Source: Chloroflexi bacterium 44-23 (GTDB taxonomy: Bacteria; Chloroflexota; Anaerolineae; Anaerolineales; Anaerolineaceae). From it: a DNA stretch of 64,000 nucleotides. Below are positions 26,398-35,490 of the stretch, piece by piece (within the stretch, counting starts at the first letter, position 1; each line of letters begins with the position of its first letter). The notes below the pieces were generated by a model, which saw only the letters and a list, made by a program, of their open reading frames with translations, did not search any database and was not told the origin of the DNA. Both the position numbers and the translations under genes were made by a program. Where the stretch lies: assembly GCA_001899005.1 (NCBI GenBank), contig MKUW01000027.1, positions 62,001-126,000 of the forward strand. Reading direction: 5' to 3'.

Positions 26398-26729
26398 AAA
26401 GCACAACAAAGCTTCTGCATGATATGCTAAACGCAATCGAAGCGATTGAAATCTATGCGCTTCTCTCCTATGATGTATTCCTGGCAGATGAAAAAACGCA
26501 GGACGCGATCATGTATAACCTCATTATTCTAGGGGAAGCGGCAAATCAAATTTCTGATGATTTTCAAACAAAATATCCTGAAATTCCATGGTCATCTATC
26601 ATTGGAACGAGAAATATCATTATCCATGGTTATGATCAGGTAAAACTTCAGATTGTTTGGGATATTATCGAGAAAAATCTTAAGCTGTTGAAGGTCGATC
26701 TGTTTAAGATTATCCATAGTAATGACTAG
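26394..26729 (+). CDS. hepT: HepT-type HEPN toxin
   Basis: A 111-residue HEPN-domain protein. The motif RNIIIHGY (around residue 86) matches the RX4HXY ribonuclease signature, so the active site appears intact. It is translationally coupled to mntA. In described MntA-HepT (type VII) systems HepT cleaves RNA and is silenced by polyadenylylation near this motif. The pair lies within a segment bounded by direct repeats. Confidence 0.92.
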   Translation: MKSTTKLLHDMLNAIEAIEIYALLSYDVFLADEKTQDAIMYNLIILGEAANQISDDFQTKYPEIPWSSIIGTRNIIIHGYDQVKLQIVWDIIEKNLKLLKVDLFKIIHSND

Positions 26730-26800
26730 ACTTGGCTTCGATCGTTCTTTCTACCTTTAAACCAAGAATTTACAACAACGTGCCAAAATAATCGCTGCCT

Positions 26801-26819
26801 GCCTGGTCATGAATTAGGA
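26801..26819. repeat. 19-bp direct repeat, right copy
   Basis: Exact repeat of 25241-25259. Beyond the 19 bases the flanks differ, so it is not part of a longer duplication of the membrane-protein gene. Confidence 0.9.
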
Positions 26820-26865
26820 TGGAGTAGCCGCTTGCTCGCCATGCGTGCCTTCGGCAGCACGCTTC

Positions 26866-26980
26866 GCGCGCGAGCCCATAGCTCATAGCTTATAGCTTAT
26901 AGCGAAATTCTAAATGGCCAACCCAAAATGTCGGTTCGCTTTGCGCGCCTCTGGCCTCAGCTTTCTCTTCCTATCAGCTC
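26866..26980. repeat. Inverted partner of the tract at 25260-25402
   Basis: Contains CATAGCTCATAGCTTATAGC units, then GCGAAATTCTAAATGGCC and TCAGCTTTCTCTTCCTATCA. It overlaps the last codons of the transporter gene by a few bases. The rest of 26730-26973 holds no gene that I can support. Confidence 0.6.
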
Positions 26981-28830
26981 GTAAAGCGCAAGCCCCAAAA
27001 TAATGCCATGCCGACTAACATCATTGTAAAAGAGATGATCGTCAGAACCCAGCCAACGCGCAGGAAATCTCTCATCTGGTAATTGCCGGGCCCGATGACA
27101 AGGATATTGACAGGGTGCGACATGGGGGTCAGGAAAGACGCCGAGCAACCGATGGCCGTCGCAACCGCCACAGCCTGTGGGCTGACTCCCAGGGCGATTG
27201 CAGCACTGATGGTGATCGGCCCGGAGACAAGCGCGGTAGCGTGGCCACCCATAAATTGTGTCAACAAAGCTGAAAAGACAAACGCCCCAGCCGCCAGGCC
27301 CAAGCCGCCCAGTGGTTCTACCATTTGTAATAACCCATGGCTGATCAATTCAGCGGCTCCGGTCTGATCCATGGCCAGACTGATGGTATACATGCCGGCA
27401 ATTAGAAATAGCGGCTGCCATTCAATCGCCTGGTAGGCTTCTTCCATAGTAATCAAATCCAGGACGAGCATCAAGACCGCTCCACTCAATGCTGCGAGGA
27501 AAACGGGCACACCTGCGATCGCAGCAGCAATGCTGGCAAGGATGATGCCGGATGACAAGATCGCCAATCTTCCACGAACAGGCAGGTCGGCCGGATTCGA
27601 CTCAAGGATAATAAAGTTGCTGTTTTTCTTCAAGCCCTGCAGCTGGCGCCCGCTGCCAATCACCAACAAGGAATCCCCAAAGGCTAATGGCATATCGCCA
27701 ATGCTGGTGCGATGGCTGCGATTCATGCGCCGTAATGCCACCACTGTCAGACCAAATTTTTGACGGAAATCAATCTCTCGCAGCGTTTTTCCTAACACTT
27801 CGGAATGCGGCCCCAATACCAATTCAGCCACGGTAATTCCTCGCATTGAGAGGTGATCTTCCTCATTGACCGCATGGATCATCAGACCCATCTCACGCAA
27901 AGGGTCAATCCGTTCCTCGCGCCCAACCAGCAAAATTGTATCACCCGACCATAAAACCTGGTTTGTCAGCGGTAATGCAAAATCTTCTCCGTTATGACGC
28001 ACCGCGGCCACCACGACCCCCCAGTCTTTTCCAAAGCCACAGTCGTTTAAAGATTTAAAAGCACACTGCGAGCCAACCCCAATTTTTGCTTCCCACAAAC
28101 GCTCGCCAAGTTTGTAAAAATCCTCCAGCTCATTGCCGGTTAAACGCGCAAAAGCCTGTTCCGCGGATGGAGCGTGATCAGGTAAAAGCTTTTTGCCGAA
28201 AACAGTCAAAAAAATGATGCCGGCAATGGCGATCAATCCTCCGGTCGGGGTAAAACTTAAAACAGAAAGGGTGGCCTGTGGCGGATGTGCAATCGTGAGC
28301 AAATCGCTGACAATAATATTGGCTGAGGTAAAATAGGTCGCCGAACCCCCCAGGAGACTGCCAAATGCAACCGGGATGAGCAATTTGCTGGGTTTTACGC
28401 GTGTCTGTCGAGCGACTTCCATAGCTGCCGGTAAAATCATGGCAGCAGCGGTCAGGTTATTCATAAATAAAGACAGAAGAGCGCTGGCTGTGGAAAAAGC
28501 TGCGATGTAGACGCGTTCGTTGCTGCCTCCCAGACGGACAATCTGGAAAGCCAGCCAATGTGTTAAGCCGCTATTTTCGAGCACTTTGGCCATGATAAAG
28601 AGGGCCAGCAAGGTTAATACAACCGGTTGGCTAAAGCCGCTAATTGCTTTAACCGCATCGCCCGGCGTATTTACAGGACCTAATAATCCAAGGCCTAAAA
28701 GCTGCAATATTCCCAAAGAAACTGCCATGATCATGGCCGCTACATCCATGCGCAGCTTGTTCATGAGAACCAATGAGAGTGGAGTCATCAGGATTAAGAA
28801 TAGAAGAATTAAGGTTATGGTATGTTCCAT
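26974..28830 (-). CDS. SLC13/DASS-type anion:sodium symporter with TrkA_C domains
   Basis: 618 residues. Transmembrane blocks occupy about residues 1-215 and 400-618, separated by a soluble region with two RCK-C/TrkA_C-like domains (each around a motif like GDTILLVGREERI and FGDSLLVIGSGRQLQG). This arrangement is typical of SLC13-family permeases for sulfate, dicarboxylates or related anions. The C-terminal half has PITISAAIALGVSPQAVAVA-type sequence common in the family. Substrate cannot be told. Monocistronic on the minus strand, divergent from the antiporter gene. Confidence 0.85.
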   Translation of the reverse strand: MEHTITLILLFLILMTPLSLVLMNKLRMDVAAMIMAVSLGILQLLGLGLLGPVNTPGDAVKAISGFSQPVVLTLLALFIMAKVLENSGLTHWLAFQIVRLGGSNERVYIAAFSTASALLSLFMNNLTAAAMILPAAMEVARQTRVKPSKLLIPVAFGSLLGGSATYFTSANIIVSDLLTIAHPPQATLSVLSFTPTGGLIAIAGIIFLTVFGKKLLPDHAPSAEQAFARLTGNELEDFYKLGERLWEAKIGVGSQCAFKSLNDCGFGKDWGVVVAAVRHNGEDFALPLTNQVLWSGDTILLVGREERIDPLREMGLMIHAVNEEDHLSMRGITVAELVLGPHSEVLGKTLREIDFRQKFGLTVVALRRMNRSHRTSIGDMPLAFGDSLLVIGSGRQLQGLKKNSNFIILESNPADLPVRGRLAILSSGIILASIAAAIAGVPVFLAALSGAVLMLVLDLITMEEAYQAIEWQPLFLIAGMYTISLAMDQTGAAELISHGLLQMVEPLGGLGLAAGAFVFSALLTQFMGGHATALVSGPITISAAIALGVSPQAVAVATAIGCSASFLTPMSHPVNILVIGPGNYQMRDFLRVGWVLTIISFTMMLVGMALFWGLRFTS

Positions 28831-29053
28831 CTACACTAGATCTCAATCCAATTCAAGAATTTTATCGCAATCACAGAAACCCTCAATCAATTTTCGCAGT
28901 GCTTACAGGTACCGGTGGTTGTGTATAAATATTTTACTATCTTTTATTTTAGTGGCTGGTAGAATAGATATACAATAATGCCGATTACGGTGAATAGATT
29001 TTAACCCATACCTGCAATATAACCAGGGTCCATGAAGAGGATGGGCTGATTTT

Positions 29054-31006
29054 TTGATACAAGAACCAGTTGGAATCTTCCTTACAATCATGGCGGTCAT
29101 CTTAATCACACCGCTTCTATCAGAACGTGTCCACCTGCCTGGTATTGTTGGGTTAATTATTGGCGGTATGCTGATCGGGCCTTTCGGTTTTAACTTATTG
29201 AACCTGGGAGGTGTGATCGAAATACTGGCCACCGTCGGTTTGCTTTATTTGATGTTCACCGCCGGCCTGGAAGTGGATACGCACCTTTTCCAAAAAACGC
29301 GTAGCAAAACCATTGTCTTCGGGTTATTGACATACGCCCTACCTCAGATTTTTGGAACCCTATTCGGACATTGGTTAGGTCTGAATTGGATGGGCGCAGT
29401 TTTACTGGGTTCAGCCATTGCCTCGCACACGCTCTTAGCATTACCCGTCGTCACCCAATTGGGTATCATGCGCAATGAGGCGGTATCGATAGCGGTTGGT
29501 GCGACGGTCTTAACCGACATCACTGCTTTTCTGGTTCTGGCAATCGTTGCTGGCAGCCCGGACGGCTCACAGATATCTTCGTTGGTTATCTTAAAACAAA
29601 TTGGTTTTATCCTGGTCTATGCTGCTTTAATTCTTTTTCTGGTTCCGCGTGCAGGCAAGTTTTTCTTTAAACGTTTTACCACCCGCGCTGTTGAATTTCA
29701 GTTTATGCTGGTGGTGCTCTTAATTGCATCCTTCACCGCGGAACTGATTGGAATGCATGCAGTTGTCGGCTCATTTTTAGCTGGCTTAGCCATTAACTCA
29801 TCTTTGCCTCCGCATTCTGCTGTAAAAAGCCAGGTGACGTTCATGGGCGAATCTTTCTTTATACCCATTTTCCTGATGTATTCGGGTATGCTGACTGATC
29901 CTCGGGCTGCTATCTTAGATTCGAGATCCCTTATCGCCGGTATTGGATTAACAATTGGCGCATATTTGACCAAGTTTTTAGCTGCCTGGATCGCGGGTAA
30001 ATATTTCCACTTTTCCCGAGAACAGGTACTCACTATTTGGGGTCTTACACAATCGCAAGCTGCTGTCACTATCCCAACCATGTTGATCGGTGTTCAATTG
30101 GGCTTGTTTCCGCAAAGTCTGTTCAACGGCGCCATCACAATGATTCTAATTACATCATTAACATCGCCCATGATTGTACAGCGTTTTGGTAAACACCTGC
30201 AACCCACCAAACAAGTTAGTATCAATAAAAACTGGTTTGATCGCATCCTCGTCCCAATCGCTAACCCGGCTACTCAGGAAATCCTATTAAACTTGGCCTT
30301 GGTCCTGGCACGCAGCGTCAACGGCATCCTGATGCCATTAAGCGTCATCCGTGATAACAGCAATAAAGCCAAAGAGTTGGTTTCTGAACACCAATTTACT
30401 GAAAATCTGCGCTCCTTCATCATGGATCCCAAAGCCAATATTCAACCCAAACAGCGCATCGACTCGTCCATCAGCAATGGCATCTTGCGTACAGCTCTCG
30501 AGAAAAAAGCATCCATGATTTTGATGGGATGGACCGGTAAATCCTCATATCATGCCAATATATTTGGGAATGATATCGACCAGGTTTTCTGGCGGGCTGA
30601 AATTCCTGTGATTGTTGTACGCGCAAATCACCCTGTGAATGCATTCGAGAAAGTCGCCTGGGTCATCACCTCAAAATCTGCTGTTACCGATCTGACTGAT
30701 GTTAGCATTTCAATAATTTCAACGTTCGCCCAAGAACTGAATGTTCCATTAGAGATAATTGCTCAGGAGCCTTTCAACACCAAACTTGAAGAAAGTCTGG
30801 CGCATTTAAAGTTGGATTTGGATTGGACAATAAAGACAGTCTCAGCGCAAAATATTCGCAGAGAAGTTTCCAATCTGGCACACACAACGTTGTTATTGAC
30901 CACCACGCGCGGATCACGCCAACACTTTCAATCCGTAATGGGGAAAGAACCAGAACAATTTGCTGCAGCTTTTTCCGGTTCCATAGGAATTATTCGCCAC
31001 CCTTAG
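29054..31006 (+). CDS. CPA2-type cation:proton antiporter with stress-protein-like tail
   Basis: 650 residues. The first 375 or so form about 12 helices of the KefB/NapA class (LPGIVGLIIGGMLIGPFGFN, ATVGLLYLMFTAGLEVD). The C-terminal 250 residues look like universal stress protein modules (FDRILVPIANPATQEILLNL; ILMGWTGKS). Start is TTG at 29054; ribosome-binding signal weak. The 3' end overlaps the converging amidohydrolase gene by 17 bases. It would exchange Na+ or K+ for protons. Confidence 0.85.
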   Translation: MIQEPVGIFLTIMAVILITPLLSERVHLPGIVGLIIGGMLIGPFGFNLLNLGGVIEILATVGLLYLMFTAGLEVDTHLFQKTRSKTIVFGLLTYALPQIFGTLFGHWLGLNWMGAVLLGSAIASHTLLALPVVTQLGIMRNEAVSIAVGATVLTDITAFLVLAIVAGSPDGSQISSLVILKQIGFILVYAALILFLVPRAGKFFFKRFTTRAVEFQFMLVVLLIASFTAELIGMHAVVGSFLAGLAINSSLPPHSAVKSQVTFMGESFFIPIFLMYSGMLTDPRAAILDSRSLIAGIGLTIGAYLTKFLAAWIAGKYFHFSREQVLTIWGLTQSQAAVTIPTMLIGVQLGLFPQSLFNGAITMILITSLTSPMIVQRFGKHLQPTKQVSINKNWFDRILVPIANPATQEILLNLALVLARSVNGILMPLSVIRDNSNKAKELVSEHQFTENLRSFIMDPKANIQPKQRIDSSISNGILRTALEKKASMILMGWTGKSSYHANIFGNDIDQVFWRAEIPVIVVRANHPVNAFEKVAWVITSKSAVTDLTDVSISIISTFAQELNVPLEIIAQEPFNTKLEESLAHLKLDLDWTIKTVSAQNIRREVSNLAHTTLLLTTTRGSRQHFQSVMGKEPEQFAAAFSGSIGIIRHP

Positions 31007-32063
31007 AACGCAGCCCATCCAATAGTCGGGCAGCCAGACCACCATTTTCTTCGATAGCATAACCACCTTCATGAACAACCAATACTGGAAGGCCTGTTTT
31101 GGTAATTTTCCGCCCAATCTGCTCATAGGCATCACCACTAAGCATAAATGAGGTCGTTGGATCGGCTGCGCAGGTATCATATCCCGCTGAGAGTACCAGC
31201 CAGCGAGGCCGGAAGGTGCGGATACGTTGCAGAGCGACTTTAACGGCCTGCAGATAAGTAGAATCATCACAACCCGCTGGTAGCGGCAAATTGATGTTGC
31301 TGCCTATCGCCATTTCACCGCCGCTCTCATCCGCATACCCGGAGAAGAAAGGGTACTCCTGTGCCGGATCAGCGTGCAAAGAGACGGTTAGGACCTGATT
31401 GTCCTGCCAGAAAATTGACTGGGTGCCGTTGCCATGGTGGTAATCGATATCCAGAATGGCACCTGGCCCAAGGTTTTTCAGGCGTGTGGCTGCGATGGCT
31501 GCATTATTTAAGTAACAATAACCGCCTATCGAATCATAACTGGCGTGGTGGCCCGGCGGGCGGCAGAGTGCATAGGCCACCTGCTCCCCAGCTATCAGTA
31601 AACCGGCTCCCTGCCAAGCCAGACTGGCACTGGCGAAAACTGCCCGCCAGGTACCACTTCCAATCGGGGCGTAAGTATCGAAGGCGAAACAGCCATCGGG
31701 CTCTGGGCTAGTTGATAAGTAGGAATGCATTTCAGACCGGATTGGGAAAATATACGGATAGCGATAAAGCGGAGCCAGATCAGGGTTGCGCGCTTCCTGC
31801 TCTGCTACAGCCTGTGATTCTTTCTGCAAATGTTGAATCAAGTCAGGCGAATGCACACTTTCTAAAATTTCGAGCGGCACCGTCTCGCTTGGGGGCACCA
31901 GCGTGATGTTCTCCAGCTGCTTGAGGTGCATGAGTACCTTTTCAATGCGGGCCGGATGTTCCTGGTATCGTGACAGCATTCCATTTTCTAATTCATAGCG
32001 CGGGTCGTGCAGGCAATGGTCAGGAGAGTAGAGGATTGGCGTGGGTTTGGATGTGATGGGCAT
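30990..32063 (-). CDS. Histone deacetylase-family amidohydrolase (AcuC/acetylpolyamine amidohydrolase-like)
   Basis: 357 residues with the class II HDAC-type fold motifs: RPPGHHA, GGYCYLNNAAIAA, ILDIDYHHGNGTQ (zinc and catalytic His-Asp), LSAGYDTCAADP and HEGGYA. Such bacterial enzymes deacetylate acetyl-CoA synthetase, acetylpolyamines or other amides with zinc. It follows potDBCA on the same strand 413 bases downstream, which makes an acetylpolyamine substrate attractive. ATG start; no clear ribosome-binding site. The 3' end overlaps the antiporter gene tail to tail. Confidence 0.9.
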   Translation of the reverse strand: MPITSKPTPILYSPDHCLHDPRYELENGMLSRYQEHPARIEKVLMHLKQLENITLVPPSETVPLEILESVHSPDLIQHLQKESQAVAEQEARNPDLAPLYRYPYIFPIRSEMHSYLSTSPEPDGCFAFDTYAPIGSGTWRAVFASASLAWQGAGLLIAGEQVAYALCRPPGHHASYDSIGGYCYLNNAAIAATRLKNLGPGAILDIDYHHGNGTQSIFWQDNQVLTVSLHADPAQEYPFFSGYADESGGEMAIGSNINLPLPAGCDDSTYLQAVKVALQRIRTFRPRWLVLSAGYDTCAADPTTSFMLSGDAYEQIGRKITKTGLPVLVVHEGGYAIEENGGLAARLLDGLRSKGGE

Positions 32064-32277
32064 AGTTAGTATATTATAATCTTGCTGAAATTATCTTTAG
32101 GCAACCGTAGCACTTTGCACTATGTTGCCTCAACAAATTAATTTGGCGCGTAGCACTCTTCAATAATGGGCTCTTATTAAAAGGCGCAAATCCCAAAATA
32201 TGCAATTAAGGCATTCCCTGAATTGATGTTGTGATGGTTGATGCGTATGGCATTACATCTCCCGGCTAGACTAATAA

Positions 32278-32340
32278 GGGCGAAGCATCCGGCAACCAAA
32301 TTACGTAGATAACCTGAGGTTGTAGCCGGATGCTTCTCCC
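32278..32340. repeat. Hairpin related to family B
   Basis: GGGCGAAGCATCCGGC (32278-32293) and GCCGGATGCTTCTCCC (32325-32340) form an inverted repeat with one mismatch. The arms match the core of family B elements, but the loop and flanks differ. It lies in the 412-base gap between the amidohydrolase and potA, which otherwise holds a CAGCTATT-like tract at its right end and no gene. Confidence 0.8.
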
Positions 32341-32475
32341 CTACGGTAAACCTCGTAATCGGTCATCAGTCTTCTGTCTTACTACCTGCTACCCGCTACC
32401 CGCTACATGCTACATGCCAATACATGCCTCCGCAAAAGCAAGAAGTTTTTTCTGTCAGCTGTCAGCTATTGGCTA

Positions 32476-33576
32476 TTAGCTAACCAAAATTTGCGCGTCA
32501 TCGAGGACATACCCAAGTTTGACCTGATCGCCAATGCGGTAAGAAGACGTGCGATTCATACCCGCGTTCTGCACTCGCACGGCTGCCTTTTCCCCGGTCG
32601 GGATGGTGACCAGATAGCGCGTGTCGGTACCGAGGTAGGTGATCTCGGAGATGGTGGCTGAGATCTGCTCTACTTGCTGACCGTCAGCTGCCAGGCTTAA
32701 TCTTTCCGGGCGGATCGCAACTGTAACCGTGTCGCCGGGGTGGATACCATTGGTACGGTGACGCACATCGACCAGATCATTTCCAATAGCCAGTTTGACA
32801 TAATCGCCGGTGACAATATTCTTGATCTTGCCGGTCAGAAAGTTGGTCTCACCCACAAAATCGGCCACAAAGCGAGTAGTTGGGCGTTCATAGATATTTT
32901 GCGGGCTGTCAATTTGCAAAATGCGGCCGGCACTCATGACTGCAATACGGTCCGACATGGTCAGGGCTTCTTCCTGATCATGGGTGACATATACGAAGGT
33001 AATCCCGACCTGTTGCTGCAGCGCTTTGAGCTCCAGCTGCATCGCGCGCCGCAATTTCAGATCCAGGGCCCCAAGTGGCTCATCCAACAGCAGGACAGCC
33101 GGTTGGTTGACCAGTGCGCGAGCTAACGCTACGCGTTGTTTCTGCCCTCCCGAAAGTTGTGATGGCCGGCGGTTATTGAGACCAACCAATTGCACAATTT
33201 CCAACGATTCGTTTACGCGCCGTGAAATCTCAGCAGCTTGAGTCCTTTTGATACGCAATCCAAAAGCGACATTTTCGAACACATTCAGATGCGGAAAGAG
33301 CGCGTAATCTTGAAAGACCATGTTGACCGGCCGGCGATAGGGAGGCACATTGTTCATCGCCAGGCCATCTATTTTGATATTGCCAGCAGTGGGTTGGATG
33401 AAACCTGCCATCAATCGCAGTGCGGTGGTCTTGCCGCACCCACTGGGACCCAGCAGGGTAAAGAACTCGCCTGCCTGGATGCTTAATTCGGATGGATTAA
33501 GTGCATTGACAATCTCCCCCGCTTTTTCACGATACTGTTTCGAAACATTCTCAAATTCAATAATGTTGTTGACCAC
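32476..33576 (-). CDS. potA: Polyamine ABC transporter ATP-binding protein PotA
   Basis: 366 residues from a GTG start at 33576 preceded by GGAGGAGG. Walker A GPSGCGKTT, signature LSGGQKQRVALARAL, Walker B LLLDEPLGALD and a C-terminal TOBE domain (VTVAIRPERLSL). It energises uptake of putrescine/spermidine or a similar solute. An in-frame ATG at 33621 lacks a ribosome-binding site. A 172-base gap separates it from potC, larger than the overlaps among the other genes. Confidence 0.92.
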   Translation of the reverse strand: MVNNIIEFENVSKQYREKAGEIVNALNPSELSIQAGEFFTLLGPSGCGKTTALRLMAGFIQPTAGNIKIDGLAMNNVPPYRRPVNMVFQDYALFPHLNVFENVAFGLRIKRTQAAEISRRVNESLEIVQLVGLNNRRPSQLSGGQKQRVALARALVNQPAVLLLDEPLGALDLKLRRAMQLELKALQQQVGITFVYVTHDQEEALTMSDRIAVMSAGRILQIDSPQNIYERPTTRFVADFVGETNFLTGKIKNIVTGDYVKLAIGNDLVDVRHRTNGIHPGDTVTVAIRPERLSLAADGQQVEQISATISEITYLGTDTRYLVTIPTGEKAAVRVQNAGMNRTSSYRIGDQVKLGYVLDDAQILVS

Positions 33577-33748
33577 TAATCCTCCTCCGGGCAGAGCGTA
33601 TACCCGATTTGATGCCACCAATAAGTCAGTACTTCTTGCGCAACTTGCTTGCGCCGCCGAACAGATAAGCCCGCAAAGGGGTTGCTTACCTCTAACGACA
33701 CGCTCTGTCTATCCTGAAAACTATTCAGGTGATAATTCTTTTGTCCGT

Positions 33749-34561
33749 TCATATTTTATTCTCCTTTTGAACACGGTTTGTGCCGATCGAACGCAGCTTT
33801 TCGGCGGTGATCACCAGGATGGCAGAAATCACCATGATGATGGATCCCATCGCCACTGCGACGGGCAGGCGGCGTGGAAAACGCAGCAGCGAATACAGGT
33901 AAACAGGCAGAGTGGTATCGGTGCCTGTGATTAATGTGGTCATGGCATATTCATCAAACGAGGTTGTAAAGGCAGTCAGAAATGCGGCGATCAATGCCGG
34001 CAGGCTGATTGGCAGGGTCACTTTTAAAAGCGTCATCCAATAATTTGCCCCCAGATCCATGGCTGCTTCTTCGAGGTTATGAGAAAAATCCGCCAGACGC
34101 GCCATCACGATCAAAATGGTGCTGGGTATGCTGATGAGCACATGCGCAGCCGTAATCAGCCACAAATTGAGCTGTAAATCAAAGACACGCCGGAAGAGCA
34201 CCAGCATGGCAACCCCAAGCACAATCGATGGCATTACCAGAGGTACGCTGGCAGCCCCAAGGAAGAAATTGCGGGCAGGCATATGATGGCGTGTAACCGC
34301 CACCGCGGCCAATGCGCCGATCAGGGTTGCAACCAGGGATGAACTGATGCCCACGATGATGCTGTTGCGAGCAGCTAACAGCAACTCACGCGCTCCCAAC
34401 AACTGTTTATACCATTCCAGGGTAAATCCTTTAAATGGAAATGCCAGAATTACAGAATTATTAAAGGAAAACACGATTAACACCAAAACTGGCAGATAGA
34501 GAAAGACCATCATAACGATGAAATAAAGTGTGCCCGGCAAAGAGCGCTTTTGTTCAATCAT
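33749..34561 (-). CDS. potC: Polyamine ABC transporter permease PotC
   Basis: 270 residues, six predicted helices, with the EAA-loop sequence EEAAMDLGANYWMTLLKVTLPISLP (given here only as family signature around residues 165-190). The N-terminus (LVLIVFSFNNS) is typical of PotC. It overlaps potB by four bases and pairs with it to form the membrane channel. Confidence 0.92.
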   Translation of the reverse strand: MIEQKRSLPGTLYFIVMMVFLYLPVLVLIVFSFNNSVILAFPFKGFTLEWYKQLLGARELLLAARNSIIVGISSSLVATLIGALAAVAVTRHHMPARNFFLGAASVPLVMPSIVLGVAMLVLFRRVFDLQLNLWLITAAHVLISIPSTILIVMARLADFSHNLEEAAMDLGANYWMTLLKVTLPISLPALIAAFLTAFTTSFDEYAMTTLITGTDTTLPVYLYSLLRFPRRLPVAVAMGSIIMVISAILVITAEKLRSIGTNRVQKENKI

Positions 34562-35490
34562 CTGCCGCCTCCCAACGCTCCGCTTTTTTGAGCAACCCGG
34601 GCCGCCAACACCAATGGAATCAGAACAGCCACAAGAATTGCCAATGACAAGGTTGCCCCCATCGGCCAGTCCAGACCGCGAGAGAATTGATCCCAGATGA
34701 TATTGCCGATCATGAGGCCATTCGGGCCGCCGACCATGGCCGGAGTGACATACTCACCTACTGTCGGAATAAAGACGAATAAAAAGCCGGCCAGAATGCC
34801 AGGAATACTGAGTGGAAAAGTCACTTTCAGGAATGCCTGCCAGGGTCTGCTGCCCAGATCGGAAGCTGCCTCCAGCAAACCCGGTTCGATACGCTGCAAG
34901 GCAACATAGATTGGCAAAGCTGCAAATGGAATCCAGATATAAATGAGCGTGATGACCACTGCAGTTTGGCTATAAAATAAGCCTGTGATAGGTTGGTTAA
35001 TCAACCCTATCCACAGCAAAAAAGTGTTCAACAATCCACTCGACCCCAGGATCACGCGCCAGGCAAGAACTCGCAAGAGAAAGCTGGTCCAGGCCGGAAT
35101 GATCAATAAATTAAGCATCAGTGATTGTTTTTGGCCGCCATGAAAGGCCATGTAATATGCGAGTGGGTAGGACAGCAAAATTGTGAAAAACGAGACCAGC
35201 AGGGAGATCCATAAAGAACGCAGCATCAAGCGCTGGTAAGCACTATTTCGGAAGAACTCGATGTAACTGTTGAGCGAAAATACTGTGCTATCAGGCCCAA
35301 AAGCTGATTTCTGGAAGCTGAGCATCACCAGTGTTATCAAAGGTAAAATAAGCAGGAAGATGAGCCATAATGCAGCAGGGGCAACCAGCATAACCAGTTG
35401 CCCTGTGCGCGGGATGCCCGCTAACTTCGTCTCAGTTCCCGGCCTGTTTGTTTTGCCGGCAGAGTCTTGTTTTCGATTTAACGTCGTCAT
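34558..35490 (-). CDS. potB: Polyamine ABC transporter permease PotB
   Basis: 310 residues with six helices after a 30-residue polar N-terminus. The EAA loop reads LLEAASDLGSRPWQAFLKVT and the helix 1 region LPLITLVMLSFQKS matches PotB. The start overlaps the potD stop by four bases, indicating translational coupling. Confidence 0.92.
   Translation of the reverse strand: MTTLNRKQDSAGKTNRPGTETKLAGIPRTGQLVMLVAPAALWLIFLLILPLITLVMLSFQKSAFGPDSTVFSLNSYIEFFRNSAYQRLMLRSLWISLLVSFFTILLSYPLAYYMAFHGGQKQSLMLNLLIIPAWTSFLLRVLAWRVILGSSGLLNTFLLWIGLINQPITGLFYSQTAVVITLIYIWIPFAALPIYVALQRIEPGLLEAASDLGSRPWQAFLKVTFPLSIPGILAGFLFVFIPTVGEYVTPAMVGGPNGLMIGNIIWDQFSRGLDWPMGATLSLAILVAVLIPLVLAARVAQKSGALGGGR

Larger units (their letters stand above)
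25260..26800. mobile_element. Putative inserted segment carrying MntA-HepT
   Basis: This 1.54-kb stretch lies between two exact 19-bp direct repeats, the left one being the 3' end of the upstream gene. It contains low-complexity DNA, iterated ATGCCCAAC motifs, a palindromic family A element and a toxin-antitoxin pair. The layout resembles insertion at a gene 3' end with target or attachment-site duplication. No transposase or integrase is present, so mobility is an inference. Confidence 0.5.
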
